Source: Candidatus Yanofskybacteria bacterium CG10_big_fil_rev_8_21_14_0_10_36_16 (GTDB lineage: Bacteria; Patescibacteria; Paceibacteria; 2-02-FULL-40-12; IGHO2-01-FULL-4-A). From it: a stretch of DNA of 64,000 nt. The stretch spans positions 1 to 64,000 of the forward strand of contig PCXQ01000004.1 in the NCBI GenBank assembly GCA_002794035.1, in the 5' to 3' direction. The position numbers and the translations under genes are program-made. This document shows positions 8,314 through 15,172 of this stretch, piece after piece. The stretch's first letter is position 1, and the number at the start of each line of letters is the position of its first letter. The notes beneath the pieces were generated by a model. It had not been told where the DNA came from, ran no database searches, and worked only from the letters and a program-made list of their open reading frames with translations.

Positions 8314-8910
8314 CTATAGCCCTAGTTTTTGTTGAACTAGCTCGACTATTGTGTCCTCATGTTTTTCTTCCGGGACATACTGTAACAATAATGTGCGGAG
8401 GCGTAAAGGGTTTTGGTTCTCAATTGGTATTTTTAGATAATTCGTGTGCCATTTATTGAATTGTACGCTTAGTTCCTTTGGAGCTTCAGGTTTGTAATCT
8501 ATCCAAAATGATTTTATGTCTTCAAAACTATGAAGATTATTATCAACACTGATACCGGCTGGGTGAACATTAAAGTTTGCTTCGGGGTGCTCTTTTCGGG
8601 AATGGGCCCATATTAAAATCCCCAGTAGTGCAAACATGACAGTTGTTATTATGCTTTCATATATAACCCAAGACAGAATAGCCAGTACATACATTACAGC
8701 CATAGTAGAATAAACCCATTTTTCATCAGCCTTATTTAAGGATGTGGGACCTCTCCAAGATATTTGTTGGAGGGCTAGGGGGTCTATTTTTGCGGGTTTT
8801 TCTTCAGGGTCATTGTCCTCACTAACCTTTTTGGTGATCTTTATTTCCGATGAATCTTCGGAGTCTTTAACTGTATTACTTTGTTTTTTTAAATCTAAGG
8901 TATTTTCCAT
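8314..8910 (-). CDS. Hypothetical membrane protein with PH-like C-terminal half
   Basis: 198 residues: an acidic, disordered N-terminus (about 1-45), two hydrophobic helices (about 68-100) and a soluble C-terminal half with alternating beta-type pattern (FNVHPAGISVDNNLHSF, then FWIDYKPEAP), resembling small bacterial PH-like membrane proteins. It is the only gene between the two arms of a near-perfect inverted repeat (8060 and 9128). Function is unknown. Confidence 0.65.
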   Translation of the reverse strand: MENTLDLKKQSNTVKDSEDSSEIKITKKVSEDNDPEEKPAKIDPLALQQISWRGPTSLNKADEKWVYSTMAVMYVLAILSWVIYESIITTVMFALLGILIWAHSRKEHPEANFNVHPAGISVDNNLHSFEDIKSFWIDYKPEAPKELSVQFNKWHTNYLKIPIENQNPLRLRTLLLQYVPEEKHEDTIVELVQQKLGL

Positions 8911-9013
8911 ATCCTTATATTAACACTTTTAATTATAAAAATGAACAAAGGGTGAGAATTAAAAAAGCTTTTAAAAATATGCTTTTTATTGTAATCTATT
9001 TAAAGAAAGCAGG

Positions 9014-9128
9014 GGAGGGATCGCATATTCCCTGTTTGTCCTCGCCACAGCGGGGGGACAAACAGCCCCACAGGGATTGCATTTTTGAGCATAAAATTGA
9101 ATTTGTATAAAAATGGGAACAATCCCGC
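9014..9128 (-). repeat. Structured repeat element, copy 2
   Basis: Reads on the minus strand as the counterpart of 8060-8180: the same 64-base block (5 differences), then a hairpin with stem CTGTTTGT/ACAAACAG (9032-9039 with 9058-9065) replacing GATTTGT/ACAAATC of copy 1, then GGGAA. Its outer end, 9014-9027, equals the first 14 bases of the nearby tRNA-Ser(GGA) gene (GGAGGGATCGCATA), so part of it may derive from tRNA sequence. Confidence 0.65.
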
Positions 9129-9157
9129 TCACATTTAATTTTAAGACAGTGGCGGGG

Positions 9158-9170
9158 GCGGCCTAGTGCA
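9158..9170 (+). repeat. tRNA-Ser D-arm fragment
   Basis: GCGGCCTAGTGCA matches the D-arm region of the intact tRNA-Ser(GGA) some 70 bases downstream, with no acceptor or anticodon part around it. It looks like a remnant of tandem duplication. Confidence 0.5.
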
Positions 9171-9216
9171 GAGATTTACTTTCCTAATTTGTTTTTTAAA
9201 ATTAATTTCACATCAT

Positions 9217-9301
9217 GGAGGGATCGCATAGCGGCCTAGTGCAACGGCTTGGAAAGCCGTAACCCTAACGGGTTTCGTGGGTTCGAATCCCACTCCCTCC
9301 G
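9217..9301 (+). tRNA. tRNA-Ser(GGA)
   Basis: Class II tRNA: acceptor GGAGGGA/TCCCTCC, D-arm with GCGGCCTAGTGC, anticodon stem-loop ACGGC-TTGGAAA-GCCGT giving GGA (reads UCC and UCU), variable arm AACCCTAACGGGTT, T-arm GTGGG-TTCGAAT-CCCAC, discriminator G. CCA is not encoded. A 13-bp hairpin follows at once. Fragments of the same gene surround it on both sides. Confidence 0.94.
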
Positions 9302-9308
9302 CAATATC

Positions 9309-9341
9309 AATTACAACCAGCGATAAATGCTGGTTGTAATT
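9309..9341 (+). terminator. Hairpin after tRNA-Ser(GGA)
   Basis: Perfect arms AATTACAACCAGC and GCTGGTTGTAATT with a 7-base loop. There is no real T tract, so it may serve transcript-end formation or processing rather than classical termination. Confidence 0.5.
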
Positions 9342-9359
9342 GTGTACTGGTGCGATGTT

Positions 9360-9503
9360 GAGGTGGGATTCGAACGGCCGGAGCGAATGTGTTTACAGCA
9401 GTAAACACCGCGAGGCCCGGTCCTGAGGCTTTGACGAGCGACGGCGAGGAAAAGACCGAAGGCGAATCCCATTAGTTTGCTTTCTCTCCACACTCCCTCC
9501 GCC
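9360..9503. repeat. tRNA-derived and repeat-derived patchwork
   Basis: GTGGGATTCGAA (inverted T-arm) begins the stretch and CGAATCCCA (9463-9471) pairs with it. At the end CACTCCCTCCGCC repeats the 3' end of tRNA-Ser(GGA). Between them lies GC-rich sequence with GGTCCTGAGG and GACCGAAGG, similar to the repeat inside the glycosyltransferase gene at 40711. No gene is credible here. The remaining bases up to 9630 show nothing further. Confidence 0.55.
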
Positions 9504-9644
9504 AAATAAAAAATTCCAAGAAGTCAAAGATTTTTTTGAAAATCTGGTTAAGAGAGATGGTGAGTGGCAGAGTGGGGTAAGTTTTTGACATAACAGGCAT
9601 TGCTTGTTAGTGTGTATAAAGATTTTTGAAAGCACAGGAGGTGC

Positions 9645-9974
9645 ATGATGAAGCGTGTAATTGTTGAAACTCCTTACGCTGGAGATGTTGAGAGAAATAT
9701 CCATTATGCCCGCCTTTGCCTGCATGATTGTTTGTTAAGGGGCGAATCACCATTTGCAAGCCACCTTCTCTACACCCAACCAAATGTCTTGGACGATAAT
9801 ATCCCAGACGAAAGGAAACTTGGCATAATGGCAGGATTTTCTTGGGGTGAAGTTGCAGAGGCGACCATTGTTTATATAGACTATGGAATATCTAAAGGAA
9901 TGAGAGAGGGGATCAAGAGAGCGGAAGCAAAAGGACAACCAGTAGAATATCGTCAGCTATTCAAAAAGAACTAA
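9645..9974 (+). CDS. DUF7768-type small protein (deoxyribosyltransferase-like)
   Basis: 109 residues. The N-terminal pattern VIVETPYAGDVERNIHYAR, then ASHLLYTQPNVLDD and IVYIDYGISKGMREGI, is the signature of a small family (DUF7768, as I recall it) found in phages and diverse bacteria and probably folded like nucleoside 2-deoxyribosyltransferases. Substrate unknown. AGGAGG at 9637-9642 fits the second ATG (9648) better than the first. Its wide distribution and less AT-biased codons suggest an acquired accessory gene. A terminator follows. Confidence 0.75.
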   Translation: MMKRVIVETPYAGDVERNIHYARLCLHDCLLRGESPFASHLLYTQPNVLDDNIPDERKLGIMAGFSWGEVAEATIVYIDYGISKGMREGIKRAEAKGQPVEYRQLFKKN

Positions 9975-10008
9975 AAGACGGCAGTACGGTAATCGCCGTC
10001 TTTTCTTT
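9973..10008 (+). terminator. Intrinsic terminator of the DUF7768-type gene
   Basis: AAAAGACGGC and GCCGTCTTTT arms followed by CTTTT. The first arm overlaps the stop codon region. Confidence 0.85.
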
Positions 10009-10036
10009 TGGAGACAGAAAAATGTTAAAATATAAT
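10008..10036 (+). promoter_or_regulatory. Promoter for the PsbP-like and M23 genes
   Basis: TTGGAG (10008-10013), 17-base spacer, TATAAT (10031-10036), just after the preceding terminator and 33 bases before the next ATG. Confidence 0.65.
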
Positions 10037-10068
10037 TATAGATTATAAAAATAATGTATTTATAAACA

Positions 10069-10638
10069 ATGAAAAATAAAAAGAAGAAAATTTATTTATT
10101 AATATCTTTTATAGTGTTAGGGTCTTTGAGTTTAGTTTATTGGCAATTATCTTCTAACGCAGAAAATGAAGTAGAGTTATATTCAAACAGTGATTATGGA
10201 ATATCTTTTGCATATCCAAAGGATTGGAACTTTAGAGAAAGTCGTGGCAATGATTTCACGCCTTTCGGAATTGTGTTATCAGATATTAATTTAGACAATT
10301 TTTCAGCAGCTCCTACAAAGGCTTATCCTGATAAATTTATATCTATTGCTTTTGTTAAAACTACTGAAAACGAAGATGAGTATTTTAATAATAGTGCAGC
10401 TATCGAACTCAACAACTTAGAAATCACAGATATAAACACCAGAACAAATATAATAAAAAAATATGAGGGAAACAGATCTAGGGGACAAAATAACCCAGAT
10501 AAAATAAAACATATATATACTTTTATTAGAAGTGGTGAATATTTAATTGAAATTACCACTTATATTATAAACAAAAATGACGAAGAAGAAGTGACAAATA
10601 TTTTCAATGACATCATTAAGTCTTTGGAAATAAATTAA
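10069..10638 (+). CDS. Membrane-anchored PsbP-like protein
   Basis: 189 residues: a lysine-rich start and one membrane helix (about 8-28), then an exported domain beginning YSNSDYGISFAYPKDW, which is the usual opening of PsbP-like or DUF1795-type domains (short motif of aromatic residues before a YPxxW). The end, EEEVTNIFNDIIKSLEI, also fits that family. Role is unknown; such domains often sit in envelope lipoproteins. The M23 gene follows 11 bases later, presumably in the same transcript. Confidence 0.7.
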   Translation: MKNKKKKIYLLISFIVLGSLSLVYWQLSSNAENEVELYSNSDYGISFAYPKDWNFRESRGNDFTPFGIVLSDINLDNFSAAPTKAYPDKFISIAFVKTTENEDEYFNNSAAIELNNLEITDINTRTNIIKKYEGNRSRGQNNPDKIKHIYTFIRSGEYLIEITTYIINKNDEEEVTNIFNDIIKSLEIN

Positions 10639-10649
10639 ATACAAATATT

Positions 10650-11723
10650 ATGAAGGGAAAAATTTTTGTTTTTAGTTTATTATTTTCTTTTATTTTTTTA
10701 TCTGGGTTGGTGGTTCATGCTACGGGTCCATTTACTTTACCTTTTTCTCAGCCTTGGCCTATTAGTGCTTATTTCGATACAGACAATAGAATGGATTGGG
10801 TTGCTGACTATATTCATCCCAGTCCTTGGCCAGCTAGTGAATCTTGGCAATATGGCTATGCTTATAATGGGCACACGGGCACTGATTACGACTTAGACAG
10901 TGGCACGCGTGTTGTAGCGGCCGCTTCTGGTTCAGTAGAAACAATTACAGATGACCAACCTAATACATATCCTGGCGGACCAGTAACATATGGAAATTAC
11001 ATAAAAATTAATCATGATAATAATTTAGACACTCTTTATGCTCATCTTCTTTCAGATAGCTTTCGAGTTGCCACAAGCAGTTATACAGACAGAGGTCAAT
11101 ACATAGTGCAATCTGGTAATTCCGGTTATTCATCTGGTGACCATCTACATTTTGAAGTTAGAGATACTGGTACAGGAGTTGACCCATACTCGGATGAATT
11201 ATGGACAACAACATCCCCATCATTTTCGGTATATGCACAACAACTTACCAAAGATACAGGTTCTTATATATCTTATAGTGGTTATCTTTCATTTTTTCAA
11301 TCATTAGGAACTGGTTTTTCTATAACGGGATCAACTTCCCTAGAGATATCCTTAAAAGGTAATTTTTCAAACAGAGATATAAGGATTTATTCTTGTTTGG
11401 TTTCTGATATGTCTGACTGCATCAACGATTTAAACGGAGCTGAAATGGAATATTTCGTTTCAACTAATTCAGTTACAGCCACAGGTTCACAAGCAGAATA
11501 TGTTATGACATTTGACAATGTAACTATTACTACTGATAGATATGTTTTCTTTAGGTATCCTCTAATTACAGGGTCTACATGGCTAACAGCATATGGCAGT
11601 ACAGATAGTAATTCATATGAGAATGGTCAGTGCATTAAATATTACTCTCTAACAAAATCAGAATCAGCATGCCCTAGTTCAGTCCAAGATTTATATTTTG
11701 ATCTTTACGCTACTGAACAATAA
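10650..11723 (+). CDS. Secreted M23 metallopeptidase
   Basis: 357 residues with a signal peptide (about 1-24, cleavage near VHA-TG). The lysostaphin-type zinc motifs are present: HTGTDYD (about 75-81), YAHL and GDHLHFEV (HxH near 170), so it probably cuts peptidoglycan cross-links or other glycine-rich peptides outside the membrane. A beta-rich C-terminal domain of about 150 residues with two cysteine pairs follows, perhaps for binding. It is distinct from the EnvC-like M23 protein at 25130-26416. Confidence 0.87.
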   Translation: MKGKIFVFSLLFSFIFLSGLVVHATGPFTLPFSQPWPISAYFDTDNRMDWVADYIHPSPWPASESWQYGYAYNGHTGTDYDLDSGTRVVAAASGSVETITDDQPNTYPGGPVTYGNYIKINHDNNLDTLYAHLLSDSFRVATSSYTDRGQYIVQSGNSGYSSGDHLHFEVRDTGTGVDPYSDELWTTTSPSFSVYAQQLTKDTGSYISYSGYLSFFQSLGTGFSITGSTSLEISLKGNFSNRDIRIYSCLVSDMSDCINDLNGAEMEYFVSTNSVTATGSQAEYVMTFDNVTITTDRYVFFRYPLITGSTWLTAYGSTDSNSYENGQCIKYYSLTKSESACPSSVQDLYFDLYATEQ

Positions 11724-11734
11724 TAAAACCAGCA

Positions 11735-11772
11735 ATAAAAAACAGCTCTAAACTCGAAGCTGTTTTTTATTT
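11735..11772 (+). terminator. Intrinsic terminator after the M23 gene
   Basis: AAAAAACAGCT and AGCTGTTTTTT arms with a 10-base loop. Confidence 0.85.
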
Positions 11773-11796
11773 AGCTAATTTAAAAGTCAAATATTA

Positions 11797-11825
11797 TTGA
11801 CAAATATAGATTTAAATTGTAAACT
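11797..11825 (+). promoter_or_regulatory. Promoter of the sigma factor gene
   Basis: TTGACA (11797-11802), 17-base spacer, TAAACT (11820-11825), followed by a short leader with GGAG seven bases before the ATG at 11862. It looks like a housekeeping-type promoter rather than an autoregulated ECF one. Confidence 0.7.
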
Positions 11826-11861
11826 ATAGACAGTATTTAATTGAAAATTTGGAGAAAGTAA

Positions 11862-12485
11862 ATGTTGAGCGACCTTGATAGGAAGATACTTGAGTGTCAT
11901 GAGCGTAAGGATGAAGATGGCATGATTAATTTAGTGCTTGAAAATTTTGGCGCTAAGACCAAAGCATTAATGAGGACCATTTTAAAAAACAAATATCCAG
12001 GATATGAGGATGATATTATGCAAAAGTTATTGCTAAAGCTTGTTGAATCTTTTAGAAACGGAAATTTTTATAATGGTGAAAGCGGTGCTTCTTTTTATAC
12101 CTGGTTTAGTGTATTTGCAAGAAACGAGGCTTTTGATTTTTTAAGGAGAATGAGCATACGGACGGCGGTTTCGCTTGAAGATTTAGTAATAAATTATCAT
12201 GATTTTAAAGATTCATTTACTGGTTATGGCGGAATATTTAAGGATGGCAAAATTAATGTGTCGGATTTTATCGCAACAAAAGAGTTGGTAAATATTTTGT
12301 TAAATGAAGCGCCAGAGCACCATAAGCAAATGTTGATCTTACGGTATGTTTTGGGTTTTAACACAAGAGAGGTGCACGAGTTTACTGGAATAAATGAAAA
12401 TACTATTAAAGTCAAAGCTTTTAGGGCAAGACGTTGGGCTCAAGAAAGACTTGGCAGGATGGGTATTAATGCAAGTTTTGCGTAA
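11862..12485 (+). CDS. Sigma-70 family (ECF-like) RNA polymerase sigma factor
   Basis: 207 residues. Region 2 is visible around YEDDIMQKLLLKLVESF and TWFSVFARNEAFDFLRR (about 48-105) and region 4, with a helix-turn-helix, around MLILRYVLGFNTREVHEFTG (about 150-185). Regions 1.1 and 3 are missing, so it is of the short ECF class. It would recruit RNA polymerase to a private set of promoters. No anti-sigma gene is adjacent: a strong terminator follows at once and the next gene is ftsW. Target genes cannot be inferred. Confidence 0.82.
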   Translation: MLSDLDRKILECHERKDEDGMINLVLENFGAKTKALMRTILKNKYPGYEDDIMQKLLLKLVESFRNGNFYNGESGASFYTWFSVFARNEAFDFLRRMSIRTAVSLEDLVINYHDFKDSFTGYGGIFKDGKINVSDFIATKELVNILLNEAPEHHKQMLILRYVLGFNTREVHEFTGINENTIKVKAFRARRWAQERLGRMGINASFA

Positions 12486-12493
12486 TTTAGATC

Positions 12494-12546
12494 GCCCCAC
12501 CAATCACTAGTGCTCACACTAGTGATTGGTGGGGCTTTGTTTTTTA
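12494..12546 (+). terminator. Very strong intrinsic terminator
   Basis: Perfect 19-base arms (GCCCCACCAATCACTAGTG and its complement) around a CTCA loop, then TTTGTTTTTT. It isolates the sigma factor gene from ftsW. Confidence 0.93.
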
Positions 12547-12576
12547 TTGATAATACCTGCACATCATAGTTATAAT
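12547..12576 (+). promoter_or_regulatory. Promoter of ftsW
   Basis: TTGATA (12547-12552), 18-base spacer, TATAAT (12571-12576), 22 bases before the ATG, directly after the preceding terminator. Confidence 0.65.
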
Positions 12577-12598
12577 AAAAGGTAGTGGCTAATTAATT

Positions 12599-13696
12599 AT
12601 GTTTAAAGGTTTTAATAAAAGGAGCAAAATATTGGTTATCCTTGTGTTTGTTTTGCTTTTGGTTGGATTAATAATTATTTCCTCCGCCGGAGTAATAGAG
12701 GGTCAGAAAAAATTTGATGATTCCTATTATTTTTTAAAAAGGCAGTTGATGCTGGGTGTTTTGCCTGGTTTGGTTGCCTTTTTCTTTTTGTCTAGAATAA
12801 AACATGAAAAATGGCGAAAGCTTGCACTTTTCATATTATTGGGAGCTGTTGCCTTAACTGTCGCAGTTTTTATTCCTGCCTTGGGGTATAGTGTTAAGGG
12901 TGCTCAGCGTTGGGTTGGCATTGGACCTATTGCATTTCAGCCTTCTGAATTTTTAAAACTAGCTTTGATTATTTATCTTGCGGCACTTTTTAGTAAGAGA
13001 GAAAAACATATGGAAAAATTATCATACTCAATGGCGCCCTTTATTTTTGTGATGGTTTTTATTGCTTTTCTATTGGTTAAACAGCCTGATGTCGGTACGC
13101 TATCTCTTTTAGTAGCGATAGGCATATCAATGTACTTTTTTTATGGCGCAAAACTATCTCATTTTGGAATAATAATTTTAGTATGTATCCTTTTGCTGGC
13201 TTTGCTTGTTTGGATTGCGCCATATCGTTTTGATAGAGTACAAGCATTTTTAGATCCTGAAGCTGATGTTAGAGGAATATCTTATCACATAAATCAGGCG
13301 CTTATCGGAATTGGTTCGGGCGGTATTTGGGGCACAGGCATAGGGCTGAGCCAGCAGAAATTAAATTATCTGCCTGAACCAGTGGGGGATTCAATCTTTG
13401 CCATTCTTGTTGAGGAAACAGGATTTATTGGAGGTGTTGTTGTTGTTGGCTTATTCCTTGCCTTGAATATGCTTTTGATTTCTATTGCCAAAGATGCAAA
13501 AAATAGATTCGGCCAGCTTTTTGTTTTGGGTATGGCCGTTTGGATTTCGGGACAGGCATTTATGAATATGGCAGCACTCATCGGGCTTATGCCGTTAACG
13601 GGAATACCCTTGCCATTTATAAGTTTTGGGAACTCGGCTCTGGTGTCTTTAATGGCGGGGTTGGGGATAGTTGTTAATATATCTAATCAATCGTAA
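12599..13696 (+). CDS. ftsW: SEDS peptidoglycan glycosyltransferase (FtsW/RodA family)
   Basis: 365 residues with about ten membrane helices. SEDS hallmarks are clear: GAQRWVGIGPIAFQPSEFLK, LVKQPDVGT, and YLPEPVGDSIFAILVEETG. The GSGGIWGTGIGLSQQKLNYLPE segment is closer to FtsW than to RodA, so a septal role is the better guess. The usual late GGSS motif reads SFGNSALV. It would polymerise lipid II together with a class B PBP, which is not in this window. mreB, the elongation scaffold, is 30 kb away. Confidence 0.85.
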   Translation: MFKGFNKRSKILVILVFVLLLVGLIIISSAGVIEGQKKFDDSYYFLKRQLMLGVLPGLVAFFFLSRIKHEKWRKLALFILLGAVALTVAVFIPALGYSVKGAQRWVGIGPIAFQPSEFLKLALIIYLAALFSKREKHMEKLSYSMAPFIFVMVFIAFLLVKQPDVGTLSLLVAIGISMYFFYGAKLSHFGIIILVCILLLALLVWIAPYRFDRVQAFLDPEADVRGISYHINQALIGIGSGGIWGTGIGLSQQKLNYLPEPVGDSIFAILVEETGFIGGVVVVGLFLALNMLLISIAKDAKNRFGQLFVLGMAVWISGQAFMNMAALIGLMPLTGIPLPFISFGNSALVSLMAGLGIVVNISNQS

Positions 13697-13720
13697 TAAG
13701 TAGCAGGTAGTAAGTATAAA
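13692..13720 (+). repeat. Dispersed AGTAGTAAGTA-type repeat, copy after ftsW
   Basis: TAATAAGTAGCAGGTAGTAAGTATA follows the ftsW stop. Related copies lie after rpsT, after rpmA and inside gltX. The rest of the gap to 13844 holds a C-rich run (CCCCCCCC near 13757-13764) and nothing else recognisable. Confidence 0.55.
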
Positions 13721-13844
13721 AAAAATTGAACTCTTTCATTTTTAATGTTTGACCTCACCCCCCCCAAAAATTTCAAGGGCTGGATTAATGTGACGGGTTT
13801 TTATATTGAGTTTGTGTCTAGGGTTTAATTCCAATTTACAAAAC

Positions 13845-13873
13845 TAAAAAATCGCTTTGTCAGCGATTTTTTT
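13845..13873 (-). terminator. Intrinsic terminator of rpsT
   Basis: AAAAAATCGCT and AGCGATTTTTT arms. It works for rpsT on the minus strand and may also stop ftsW transcripts. The analogous rpmA terminator also has an ATCGC stem. Confidence 0.85.
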
Positions 13874-13899
13874 ACATACTACATGATGCTAACTACTTG

Positions 13900-14175
13900 C
13901 TACTGTGTTTTTGTTGCGACTTTGTTCATTGCTTGAGTTAGTCTTGATTTTCTTCTGCTGGCTGTATTTTTCTTTATTGTGTTATTTTTTGCAGCTTTGT
14001 CTAATTTTTTGTAAACCTGAGGCAGTAATTCTTTGGCTTTGTTAAAATCTTGGTCAGTTATTGCTTTTTTGAATTCTTTTATTGCACTTCTAAAAGCCGT
14101 CTTTCTTCTGACGTTCATTTTTTTCTTTTTCAATGATTGTCTAAGGGCCTTTTTGGCCGCCTTTGTATTTGCCAA
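13900..14175 (-). CDS. rpsT: Ribosomal protein bS20
   Basis: Small-subunit protein binding the 5' domain of 16S rRNA. Very basic, helical, 91 residues when started at TTG 14175 (ANTKAAKKALRQS...), which matches the family N-terminus MANTK. An in-frame TTG nine bases upstream would add DNL and is not family-like. There is no Shine-Dalgarno; instead the start sits in a conserved block TTGGACAATTTGGCA shared with rpmA. A leader of about 250 bases and its own promoter precede it. Confidence 0.93.
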   Translation of the reverse strand: MANTKAAKKALRQSLKKKKMNVRRKTAFRSAIKEFKKAITDQDFNKAKELLPQVYKKLDKAAKNNTIKKNTASRRKSRLTQAMNKVATKTQ

Positions 14176-14427
14176 ATTGTCCAAGAGTGAAACGATTGGG
14201 TAACAATTTGAGCATCCCGCTCAAAATTTACCCTTGCAAACACTCATAATTTTAATAATAAAAATTTTATTTAAAATAATTGCAATGTCCGGCCGTGAAT
14301 AACGGTTTCACGGGAGAGGATATTGCCTGCTGTAAAATCGTAAATTTTGGGCGGGATGCCTCTTGTCCGCCCTTAATTTATTTTGCTAAATTAAGGATGG
14401 GTAACCCTTAATAATTAATTATTAAGT
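14176..14427 (-). promoter_or_regulatory. Structured leader RNA of rpsT, shared with rpmA
   Basis: Leader running from the predicted start site to the TTG codon, read on the minus strand. The segment at 14340-14359 (GCATCCCGCCCAAAATTTAC) is complementary over 20 bases, with one mismatch, to 14212-14231. The latter contains a local hairpin TTGAGC-GGGAT-GCTCAA (14208-14224) whose outer stem is GGGTAA/TTACCC. The two pairings exclude each other, or combine as a loop pseudoknot. Another hairpin, CCGTGAA/TTCACGG, lies near 14294-14312. The final stretch, about 60 bases, is almost identical to the end of the rpmA leader. Autoregulation by bS20 is a guess. Confidence 0.75.
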
Positions 14428-14433
14428 ATAAAA

Positions 14434-14462
14434 ACTATAGCAAATTATCCTAATTTTTGCAA
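14434..14462 (-). promoter_or_regulatory. Promoter of rpsT
   Basis: Minus strand TTGCAA (14457-14462), 17-base spacer, TATAGT (14434-14439). The -10 context AATTTGCTATAGTTTTTA is also found at the rpmA promoter. Confidence 0.75.
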
Positions 14463-14552
14463 TAGATATGGTGCACTAGTTTTATGGACTAAAACCTATG
14501 TCCGTGATATTAAATAAATAGTTCTTAGAAATAATGTTTGGAGATTAACCCA

Positions 14553-15068
14553 GTGCATTCAAGAAGTGTTTTATTAGTCATTGGCACTTTGTTTCTTTTG
14601 TGCGGATGTTCTTCCACAAATAAATACCCTCCCAATTTTGTTTTACTTAAAGATTATAATTTAGATAAATATCATGTTGTCCGAAAAATGTCTGAGGACA
14701 CTAATTTTAAAATTAAGCCAAATGATTTTTATGTACACCCTTACTATATAGGCATAGCAGCTTCTGTTAATCCCCAAACCAGAGACATTTTTTTATCAAG
14801 AAGAGCTTTAAATAGCGAATGTTTAGATTTTTTTATTGCTCATGAAATGGGACATCTTCAAGAAGGTGTAGGAGGAGATCAACTTATTGCTGATTATTAC
14901 GGAGCCATGTTTGTTGGTAAAGAAAAAGGAGAAAAATGTCTTTTTGTTTTATTTGAAGATAGTTTAAAGTATTTCAGGAAAGATACTCCAACTGATCGTG
15001 CTTTTTATTATAATCACATACGCATATTTTCGTTTAGACTCTACTCTTTTCACAGTTGCGTTATTTAA
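14553..15068 (+). CDS. Zincin-like lipoprotein with altered ligand
   Basis: About 171 residues from GTG 14553, which has GGAG nine bases upstream; a TTG further upstream lacks this. The start gives a lipoprotein signal, LFLLCGC-SS. HEMGH lies near residue 97-101, then DQLIADYYGAMFVGKE. The same layout in the gene at 28313 reads HELGH ... HEIEADRFASVFIGKN, so the two look homologous; there the third zinc ligand is Glu, here Ile. It may be a protease with Asp as ligand or an inactive relative. A terminator follows. Confidence 0.68.
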   Translation: MHSRSVLLVIGTLFLLCGCSSTNKYPPNFVLLKDYNLDKYHVVRKMSEDTNFKIKPNDFYVHPYYIGIAASVNPQTRDIFLSRRALNSECLDFFIAHEMGHLQEGVGGDQLIADYYGAMFVGKEKGEKCLFVLFEDSLKYFRKDTPTDRAFYYNHIRIFSFRLYSFHSCVI

Positions 15069-15098
15069 AAAACGCTGGGGACATCGTTGTGTGTTTTT

Positions 15099-15127
15099 CA
15101 AAAAGACGGTTTTTAAATCGTCTTTTT
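15099..15127 (+). terminator. Intrinsic terminator after the zincin lipoprotein
   Basis: AAAAAGACG and CGTCTTTTT arms with an AT-rich loop. Confidence 0.8.
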
Positions 15128-15172
15128 ATATTGCCAAAACACAAAAAACGTGATATTTTATTGCCATAAATT

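Noticed and set aside
9585..9630. TTGACA ... TATAAA promoter before the DUF7768-type gene
   Set aside because: The spacing is 24 bases, too long for a standard promoter.
9311..9725. Open frames on the minus strand through the tRNA-fragment patchwork
   Set aside because: They consist of tRNA and repeat sequence, lack SD and protein-like composition, and overlap the start of the DUF7768-type gene.
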